Below, in pieces: positions 56,096 to 64,000 of a stretch of 64,000 nucleotides of DNA (positions are counted from its first letter, which is position 1; the number at the start of each line of letters is the position of its first letter). The notes under the pieces were generated by a model. The model searched no databases and was not told the DNA's origin. It was given only the letters and a program-made list of their open reading frames with translations. The position numbers and the translations under genes are program-made. Source of the stretch: Antilocapra americana (lineage: Eukaryota; Chordata; Mammalia; Artiodactyla; Antilocapridae). The DNA lies in assembly GCA_007570785.1 (NCBI GenBank), contig ML660772.1, forward strand, positions 36,246,815 through 36,310,814, written 5' to 3'.

Positions 56096-56676
56096 AGGGG
56101 GCCTGAACTGCATAAATGGAGGATTATTATTATACGTATTAGGCAAATCGGCAGATAAAATGTCACTGAAAGACTGCCTGGGCACTTGCTAAGCACACAA
56201 ATGTCGTTAACACTGTAGTTGGAATACATCTATAATACTTACTAGATAGCAGTGAATAAAAAATTTACATCACTTTTTAATATTTTAGAAGATTCTAAGA
56301 TGCCCCTGTTTTAGCTAAATTAACCTTGAGAAAAGATCAATTTAGAATACTCAGCAGTGATTTTGTCAAGTAATTCCTCTTTTCACAAACACTTATGATA
56401 GTACACTATACCCATTCCGCCTCCATGTTACTATAGACACAAACGCATTGTCACTTTCAAGAGAACTCCTGGAACACTGTAAATCTCTTCTGAGACTGAA
56501 ATAACTTTTCTGGATGCTACAAAGCTTTTAAAAACTAGAAGACCAGAAACAAAACCAGCTGCCTCTCCATCGAGTTATTTCTGTGGGGGTGGGTACACAG
56601 TAAAGCGTGATAACACATTCTGTGCTCCTCAGGGCCAAAGGTTATTTCAGAACTACATTTATTATGGAAGTATGAT

Positions 56677-56871
56677 GGCTTTACCAGCTCAGCTGGTGAA
56701 GAATCCGCCTGCAATGCAGGAGACCCCAGTTCGATTCCTGGGTCAGGAAGATCCCCTGGAGGAGGGCATGGCAACCCACCAAAGTATTCTTGCATAGGGG
56801 CATTCCATGAACAGAGAAGCCTGGCAGGGGGTCGCAAAGAGTCGGACATGACTGAGCACCTAAGCACACAT
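56677..56871 (+). mobile_element. Bov-tA type SINE
   Basis: Head GGCTTTACCAGCTCAGCTGG, box B GTTCGATTCC, Bov-A body to CGGACATGACTGAGCACC. About 15 bases of the body are missing near 56820. Confidence 0.92.
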
Positions 56872-57033
56872 GATAAACCTATAGTTTTTTTAAAAAATAA
56901 TAATGATAAGCTAACAAATCTTTTATACCCAGTGATTTAAAAAAAAAGACAGGCTGAATGGTTTAGGAATCTGCTTTTCTGTAAATGAAGGACTGAAGGT
57001 CTCCAGTTATCCCTCGATCTAGATTAAGTGTAC

Positions 57034-57090
57034 AGCTAGTTCTAGTGGCCTTGAAGCTGCTACATCCAGCTAGAATGTGTCTGCAGGAAC
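57034..57090 (+). repeat. 57-bp direct repeat, copy 1
   Basis: From AGCTAGTTCTAGTGGCCTTG to GTGTCTGCAGGAAC. A second copy of the same length lies at 57302-57325 plus 57611-57643, split by a SINE. Confidence 0.8.
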
Positions 57091-57100
57091 AGGTAATTTG

Positions 57101-57297
57101 TTGTTATTTAGTTGCTCAGTCAGGCCCAACTCTTTTGTGACCCTGTGGACTGTAGCCCATCAGGCTCCTCTGTCCATGGGGTTCTCCGGGCAAGAATACT
57201 GGAGTGCCCTCCTCCAGGGGATCTTCCTGAGACAGGGATCAAACCCACATTTCCTGCACTGGCAGGCGGATTCTTTACCACTGAGCCACCAGGGAAG
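57101..57297 (-). mobile_element. Bov-tA type SINE, antisense strand
   Basis: TTGTTATTTAGTTGCTCAGT to ACTGAGCCACCAGGGAAG. Sits between the two copies of the 57-bp repeat. Confidence 0.92.
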
Positions 57298-57301
57298 TGT
57301 C

Positions 57302-57643
57302 TGGCTAATTCTAGTAGCCTTGAAGGAGAAGGCAATGGCACCCCACTGCAGTACTCTTGCCTGGAAAATCCCATGGACGGAGGAACCTGGTGGGCTGCAG
57401 TCCATGGGGTTGCGAAGAGTCGGACACGACTGAGCGCCTTCACTTTCACTTTTCACCCTCATGCACTGGAGAAGGAAATGGCAACCCACTCCAGTGTTCT
57501 TGCCTGGAGAATCCCAGGGACAGGAGCCTGGTGGGCTGCCGTCTATGGGGTCACACAGAGTCGGACATGACTGAAGTGACTGAGAAGCAGGAGCAGCGGC
57601 AGCCTTGAAGCTGTGCGTCTAGCTAGAATATGCCTACAGGAAC
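57302..57643 (+). repeat. 57-bp direct repeat, copy 2, split by a Bov-A2 SINE
   Basis: 57302-57325 (TGGCTAATTCTAGTAGCCTT...) continues at 57611-57643 (CTGTGCGTCTAGCTAGAATA...). Once the SINE and one copy of its target duplication are set aside, the two parts are exactly 57 bp and align without gaps to copy 1. Confidence 0.78.
57326..57600 (+). mobile_element. Bov-A2 SINE (two Bov-A monomers) with perfect 10-bp target-site duplication
   Basis: Two tandem Bov-A monomers (GAGAAGGCAATGGCACCCCA and GAGAAGGAAATGGCAACCCA starts), as in Bov-A2. AGCCTTGAAG flanks it at 57316-57325 and 57601-57610. Confidence 0.95.
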
Positions 57644-57984
57644 GTAACTGCATCTCAACAACGTCCTCCACTGCCCCCTTGCTCTGCGCACTGTGCTAAG
57701 CACTATGGCATGCTGGAGGTGACTGACTCTAACTGGGGGAATGTGGCATTCTAAACTGGACCCGTGATGAAGAATGGCATCTTGACAGATAGGAAGAAGG
57801 CCTTCTAGGTTTAAGAAGTGGCATAGGCAGAAGAATGGACTCCACGTAGGGCTCAGTCCTTGAAGGGACTGGAACCTCAAACTAGGGTTAGAGTAGTTTC
57901 CAGAGTGGCATGAAGGCAAGCTCAAGGTCTTGCCCAGGCCTTGACCCAGGCCTCCAGTCAGGATGGGCTGGGAGCTCGGGGGCA

Positions 57985-58165
57985 AAGCTGCATCAGTGCG
58001 GTGGAACCCAGGAACCCCATCTGTGGGCAGCAGGGTGCAGGCAGGGTCCTCACTCTGCGGCACACTCTGCAGTCACCTGGGGTCCATCCCCAGAGGCTGT
58101 GATGCAGTCGGTCAGTGCCGGGCCTGGGGCACTGGCATTTTATGTGCAGCCTGCCTGAAACTGGT
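57985..58165. repeat. Possible MER5-like (hAT) fragment
   Basis: CAGTCACCTGGGGTCCATCC, then GTCAGTGCCGGGCCTGGGGC and CACTGGCATTTTATG resemble the MER5 pattern. Weak. Confidence 0.3.
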
Positions 58166-58464
58166 TGATATGAAATCTCAGAACCCAGCCACAAATGAAC
58201 AGTGGGAGGCCCGGGATGTCATGCTGAAAGGGAGAAACTACCAGCTCTGGGAATCAGTGGAAGTCTTTAAGGAGGGGGAGAAACATGATTTGACTCCTGC
58301 TCTGAGGTCTTGCTCTGGTGAGTAGAATTGATGGGAGAGTAAAGAAACAAGACATCTACAGGCTCTTAACTGCTGAGGTGAGGACAAGGGGTAACGGGAG
58401 CCTCCTCCAAGGCCAAGGCTCAGAACAAAAGGGTATTCTGAGATGAGTCAGCAAAGCTCAGTGG

Positions 58465-58654
58465 AAAAGACCCTGATGCCAGGAAAGACTGAGGGCAGGA
58501 GAAGCAGGTGACAGGATGAGATGGTTGAATGGCAGCACCAACTCAATGGACATGAGTTTGAGTAAACTCTGGGAGATCATGAAGCACAGGGAAGCCAGGC
58601 ATGCTGCAGTTATGCAGTTACAAAGCGTTGGACACAACAGTGACTGAACAATAA
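58465..58654 (+). mobile_element. Short BovB 3' end element with 13-bp target-site duplication
   Basis: CCCTGATGCCAGGAAAGACT to GACACAACAGTGACTGAACA is the last 190 bases of BovB. CAAAGCTCAGTGG flanks it at 58452-58464 and 58655-58667. Confidence 0.93.
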
Positions 58655-61600
58655 CAAAGCTCAGTGGCTGACTGTCTTGAGAGAAGGGTAGAGAGGGAGT
58701 AGGAGGCAACTCAGAAGCTCCCACTGGAGGAGCAGCCACGCAGTGAATGAAGGCAGAGAGCACATGAGCGGGAGCACGCTTGAGGCAGGACAGGTGGCGA
58801 TGGGCTATGTCTCAAGCCTGAGTATGTGATGAGTGAGGCATCTCTCCTGAGATGTCCAGCAGGGGCTGGGCCAGAAGGAGGGAGGCAGCAAGGAAGGATT
58901 CTGGCTGGAGATAAATGAGTTTATAGGATTGTAGGAGATCTCCTGGAAAAAGATGCCAACTCACTCTCCGGAGTCCATAAGCAAGGACTCTATGTATAGT
59001 GACTCAATTAATCCCACATTTAATGCACAGCTTGTTCCCTAGACAAAAGGTACATGGGGTGCTGCTCATAACAGCTGGGTTGGGTTTCCACCTCCGTTTT
59101 GTTGATATCGGTCTCCCCTAAGGTATCAATCCTGGATCAAATAGACTGGGTTGTTTTTTGGTGAAAAGCTTTGTCTTCAACACTCCTGGCTGCATATGTT
59201 CAATATTTCCTACTTCTCCATCTGACCACTTAAGTTCAACATCCTAAAACAAGTTTGTCCAAATGTAAATTTTATATCAGTTGTGAAATAGCATGTCTGG
59301 TTCAAGTTATTTAACATGGTTTCAGTTCTACAACATTAACCACCCACAGAAGCAGAAACCCATCATACCTTTTGGTCTGAAGGATTATTCAGTCTCTGAT
59401 CAGGATTTATGGAGACACAAGATGGCCACTCATGCTACATTATAGCTGGAAATTTCTGGCCTGGTGTTAGAAAGTCGGCCATTTAAATTCCCTTTGCCCT
59501 CTGCTAATTCAAAACCCCATTTCTGAAACTAATCTCTTTTTGTCCTTCTTTCTTCTAACTTTATAGGTGTATCATCTCTGCTCCTCCCAAGAGATCAGTA
59601 ATCTTAATCAGATATCTCCTTGGCTAGGCTCAGGGCTATAGTTCAGTTTTGCACACCCTTGGATTCAAAGTTCTGGATAGTTAAGTTCTAGAGCAAGACT
59701 CAATGATTTAAAAATAACATATCACATTTATAGTTAAACCCAAATTACTTCACGTCTAAGGGGAGCCCAAGTCCACACTCTCCTCTTTGGGGATGGACGT
59801 GGCCCATTTATACCGTCCATTTAAAGCAAGGCTCAGTGGGGATGATGCTCTGAGTCCAGATGAGAAGCAAGGGACAGGTCTGCAAAGAGCCTCTAGCAAT
59901 GCAAGGTCCAAGGAGGAAATCTCATTTATGTAGACTTCAATTACATATATTATTATAGTAATTCCCTCTTTATTACCTTGGAAGTAGAAAGTTTTCTCAG
60001 GAATTCTAAGCATTGTTTTAAAAATACCACTTGAGTGTTTAATTTTTTTTTTCTTACTACTACTATCCCATGTAATTATAAAAAGTATCTGTCTTGCTAA
60101 CCTAACTCAATACCTTATACTGAGGAGAAATTTGACCCAATTCTAATACATGTTCACACCCTCCTTACCAAATAACTGAGCCATGTGACGCGACAGTATC
60201 TCACAAAAGCCAATACGAGAAGGAAGATGTTATTTTAAAACGAACAAAATACCCATTGCAGATATAAGTGCTATGTCATTCTTGAACTGATCTTGTGTTC
60301 TACATCCCTTTCTTCACTGGCACCATTTTAGAATCCACATACGTTTTAGATTCTTAAAACTAATAATTTAAAGCTACTTATTTTAAAAAATCTGCTACTC
60401 TTCCTTCTTGTATTTTGTTGCTCATAGCCTTCTTTTATTCATTCTCTGTCTCTTTTTACTGGCTTTCTTCTACAGAGTCATAGAGAGGAACATATATGGA
60501 AATGTATGTGCTATGCCCACTGGAAGAGGGAAGCCCGACATTCTTATCCCCAGCTAAATCTGTGTAGTTAAAACCATTTTTTTTTTTTTGAGAAAATAAG
60601 GTTAAAAACTAGGAATAAGTTTAGAACACCTTAGGAATCAGCACACTCCTCATACAGCAGTCATGTTATTCAATCAATTTACTTTCTTGATTAAAAAAAA
60701 GAGAGACTAGGCGATAGATATTTTCAGTCCCATTATTATTCTAAAAGCTTACGTAGAATAGCTTTGAAGCTCCTTTTCTCTGACCCAGATCTCTGCCTTC
60801 TCTACTCTGTCCTTTTCCATCACCCTTTCTTTTACCACAAAAGAAAATTCTCTGCTGGGCGCTTTCTGCACTACACACAGTGACACCACACTATCCTTCC
60901 CTCTGGCTCACTTGCGATTCCCTGGTACTGCCTCAGAAGTTTCTGGTGTCCCCATCTACTCAAAGTGCACCTTCTCCATGATCTCTTCATTGGCCACCTG
61001 TCAAGAGCCGTGGGTCCTACTGCTGTGAAAATGATGGTGACAATGGATGGAGTTTTATAAGCTGAGGATGCACAGCGGTGAGGGAAAGATCCGAAGCCAG
61101 ACTGGAATGTTCCTGACATGAAATGCAGAGACCCTCAGTGTCTATTCTGGTGACACTAGAGTATAATAGCAGGAAACTGTCATGAGCAGCTTTATATTTT
61201 AGGGTGAGCCCTCCGGAAGCCTGCAGAGGGCTTGTGAAAGGAGTGAGAGCAGAAGAACAAGAAGGGTTAGTGCCACAGTCCCTTGAACAAGAGACGGTAG
61301 GTGGCAGGGGGACTGGAGAGCAGGAGGTGGAGATGAGATATGGGAAGCAGATTCAAAAGGAAAGAGGATGACCAGATGTGGGGAAGAAGGCACATGAGGA
61401 ACCTACAATATGCTCTGCCTGCAAACTTGGGTAACTGCATTCAAGGTCTTAGCAGGTCAAAGGCTTGTGTTTGTGTCTTATTTGTGCTATTATTAAAAAG
61501 AAGAAAGCGTATATTTGACACTTGTAAATTATTGAGCCAAATACAGAATAAAAATCCTTTAATACTTGGAGATGCTATACTATTTCCTACATAAGAGAGT

Positions 61601-61824
61601 AGATTTTTTGGATTCAGTCTACCATTTGAAAACCTTTTTAAAATCCAGTTCATTCTGTTTTTATGCCCTGTCATCAAGTACTGCCTCAACAACTCCTACA
61701 CTCTCTTTTTTCTTTCTAGCTCCACTGTAAGCAAGTTCTTCTACTTGCTGACAACTAAGTATGATTAACATTCCGTTTTTCTTTGCCTATTTCTTAAGTC
61801 AGGAGACTCAGCCACTCATTCAAC

Positions 61825-62010
61825 AAGTAATTATTGGCAATCCGTGTACAAGGTGAAACAGAAGAAAAAGCTACATTACTAGCCTTCAAGGAGCTCATAC
61901 TGTGTGTGTGGGTGAAGGTAAAAGCCCAAATAAGCCTCACTGCCTTGAACTATAGTTGGGTGGGACACAGAGGTAAACAAAGCTTACTGCGCTTCATCAG
62001 AGGAAGTTGT
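61825..62010 (+). repeat. Possible L2/MIR-related old repeat
   Basis: CACTCATTCAACAAGTAATT, then GCCTTCAAGGAGCTCATACT resemble the common 'ttcaacaaatatttattg ... ctcatggagcttacattct' pattern of old mammalian repeats. Heavily diverged. Confidence 0.35.
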
Positions 62011-62314
62011 CACATCTGGAGAGATCAGACAAGCCTTTATGGGGTGTCCTCAGAGCATTTAAAACAGGGACTGCCATGTCTTATTTTAACTAGTCACGTA
62101 CAACACAGTACTTTATGGGGTACCTGCCATGTGGTAGTCATGGTATGTGTGTGTGTAGCGGGCAGGGGGAAACGGAAGTTTGTGCGTTTATTCTAGATGA
62201 AATTTCAGAGTAATTCTAGCTGAAAGCTGCAGAATAAACAAAGATGTGGAGGGTGGAAAAGCAAAGGACATGTGAGGAAGAACTACTGTATTCTGCTGGA
62301 GCTTAGATATCTAT

Positions 62315-63240
62315 TTTTTAAAAGAGTCAGATATTCCAAGGAAGATGTACATATGGCCAACAGGTACATGAAAACAGGCTCAGCATCACTAACCGTCTGG
62401 GAAACGCACCAATCCACATCAGTCAAAAGCACAATGAGATATTACTTAACAACTGTTAGAAAGGCTATCACTAAAGAGTCAACAAATGGTAACGATGTAT
62501 AGGAAAGGGAACCCTTGGGCACTGTTGGTGGGGATATAAACTGGTGCAGCCACTATGGAAAACAGTATGGAGGGTCCTCAAAAAACTAAAAACAGAAGTA
62601 GCATATGGTCCAGCAATACCACCTCTGGGCATATCTCCCAAGGGAATGAAATCAGGATCTTGAAGCATATCTGCACACCTGTGTCCACCACAGCATTATT
62701 CATAAGAGACAAAATATGGAAACAATCTAACTATCCATCAAGAGCTGAATGAATAACAAAAATGTGGCATACATATACACTAGGATATGATTCAGCCATG
62801 ACAAAGAAAGACATTCTGCTGTCTCCAACAACATGGATGGACCTTGAGGGCATTCTGTTAGGGGAGGTAAATCAGACAGAGAAAAACAAATGCTGCATGG
62901 TATCACTTGTATGTGGAATCTAAAAATGCCAAACTCATGAAACAGAGTAGAATGGAGGTTGTCAAAGTCTAGAGGGTGAGGGAAATGAGATACCAGTCAA
63001 AGGATACAAACTTTCAGTTATAAGATGAATAAGTTTCGGGGGTTAATACTGTATTTATTATATACTTGAAAGTTGCTGAGAGAGTAAACAGTAAATGTTC
63101 TCACTGCTGGAAAGGTAATTATATGAGGTGATGGAGATGCTAGCTAATGATACAGTGGTAATCATTTTGTAATATACGGGTAGCAAATCAACACACTGTT
63201 TATCTTGTACTTACTGTTATATCTCAAAAAATTTAAAAAG
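62315..63240 (+). mobile_element. Old L1 ORF2 end and 3' UTR
   Basis: GGGCACTGTTGGTGGGGATA, CACTATGGAAAACAGTATGG and GTATCACTTGTATGTGGAATC are L1 ORF2/3' landmarks (compare 448-515 here). Many stops. It is older than the L1 at the left edge and antisense to CTTNBP2. Confidence 0.88.
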
Positions 63241-64000
63241 GTCAAACAAACAAATTAAGTGGAACAATGTCCCAGAGTGGAAGACCGAGTGGCACTGACC
63301 TCATTCTGTGAGTGAGGGAAGAATGGACAGGAATCACAAAGAGCTTCTAATCAGGGGTCGGGTGATCTGTGAAGGATGTTCAGGGAGGAGAAAAGGTAGG
63401 CAGAGCAGCCACTTACAGGCAAGTCAACAAGACAAGAGTCGAAGGAAGCCTGAAGGAGGATGGTACCGACAGGGGTGGATGCAAAAGACGCACTGGGGTG
63501 CACGTGGCAGGCCGTGACCGTGGGCTGGCTGTGACAGGGGTGAGCGCCCCGTGAAGCAGAGGGCCTGAGGGGTCCAGACGGTCTCAACACGGCTTTAAAA
63601 AGTAAGACAGGTGAAAACCCTGAAGAACAAACTCCCAGATTTTCACATCAAAACGTGGACCTTTTGCTTCTTCTTGCAAGTCACAAAACCCATGAAATTG
63701 CTTCTCCACTCAGCCGCTCACAGCTGAGAGCTGCTGTTCTCATGGAGATGGAGACAGGCTCCCCTCCCTCCTGCCCCCTCCAGCCTGCTTCACCCCTTTA
63801 TGTAGCTTTATGGTCCTTGTGGGATTTTAGGTTTTCAGGTCTGCCAGCTCGACCGGAGTTCCAAGTGTGGGGCCAAGAGACTCACCAAATTGGGAAATTA
63901 GGAAGGAGAGTTTTTTTTAGGAAGGTGCTCCTCAAAGATTCTGAAACCCTGAGCTGGTTGCCGGAGCATCCTTCTTGACCTGATTCACTGTTTTCAGATT

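Larger units (their letters stand above)
54903..64000 (-). other. CTTNBP2: CTTNBP2 intron extending off the right edge
   Basis: No further CTTNBP2 exon could be recognised in these 9.1 kb. Contents are repeats (listed separately) and unique sequence at 55605-56676, 57644-58464 and 58668-62310. The last of these is about 3.6 kb with T-runs and a few open frames (59756-60013, 60871-61119, 61441-61692 minus) that lack splice sites in a usable phase or a recognised family. The last 760 bases (63241-64000) also show nothing I can name. Confidence 0.6.

Noticed and set aside
57112..57608. Several open frames of 83-152 codons on both strands
   Set aside because: They are translations of Bov-tA and Bov-A2 SINEs.
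54903..64000. Search for further upstream CTTNBP2 exons
   Set aside because: No minus-strand segment combined a good acceptor and donor, an exit phase of one base and recognisable CTTNBP2 sequence. Candidates at 59756-60013, 60871-61119 and 61441-61692 failed on these grounds, though I do not remember this part of the protein well enough to exclude a missed exon.
1..64000. CRISPR arrays, bacterial operons, riboswitches or a novel defence system
   Set aside because: The window is mammalian nuclear DNA with spliced exons and ruminant retroelements; the repeated units are interspersed elements, not arrays with spacers.

Overview
This is a mammalian nuclear window, clearly from a ruminant. It is packed with BovB (RTE-type) LINEs, Bov-tA/Bov-A SINEs, ruminant L1 tails and one CHR-type SINE, a mix found together only in ruminant genomes. 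The sequence alone does not tell cattle from sheep, goat or deer.

Only one host protein-coding gene is supported: the 3' end of CTTNBP2 (cortactin-binding protein 2), on the minus strand. Nine coding exons were placed by reading splice sites and codon phase: 54902-54750, 54579-54392, 50555-50377, 48154-47955, 47596-47414, 42754-42691, 41387-41255, 40229-40128 and 37474-37259 (stop). The phases join without a break and give 471 codons plus the stop, roughly the last 28% of a protein of about 1,650 residues. The 64-nt exon at 42691-42754 is easily missed because its open frame is so short. The 3' UTR probably runs to about 36.45 kb. The 9.1 kb right of 54902 looks like intron; I recognise no further exon there.

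From known mammalian synteny (CFTR and CTTNBP2 lie tail to tail, about 40 kb apart in human), the left 36 kb should be the CFTR-CTTNBP2 intergenic interval. No CFTR exon is visible.

Region by region: 1-1175 is an L1 3' end; 1.4-6.0 kb holds BovB and SINEs; 6.5-8.3 kb holds L1 pieces and an LTR-like block; 8.3-11.2 kb is a decayed endogenous retrovirus (LTR, env, integrase) on the minus strand; 11.75-12.93 kb is a BovB copy; 12.94-24.96 kb is one old L1 split by nested SINEs, LTRs and a BovB that itself contains an LTR; 26.7-32.3 kb is an L1 with a 400-N gap and a split BovB; 32.4-34.1 kb is an older L1; 34.1-36.4 kb is mostly unique; 36.4-64 kb is CTTNBP2 with intronic repeats.

I did not find a new biological system. 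The points most worth checking are an apparent 5-nt deletion that changes the CTTNBP2 C-terminus, two CTCF-like motifs near the 3' end of CTTNBP2 (one carried by a SINE), a NAV-like AAA-type fold in the encoded region, a split 57-bp duplication, and several unusual retroelement structures (nesting, a BovB without its 3' end, a BovB scrap after an L1 tail). No computation was run. Family names rest on motif recognition, and repeat boundaries are good to about 10-50 bases unless a target-site duplication is given.
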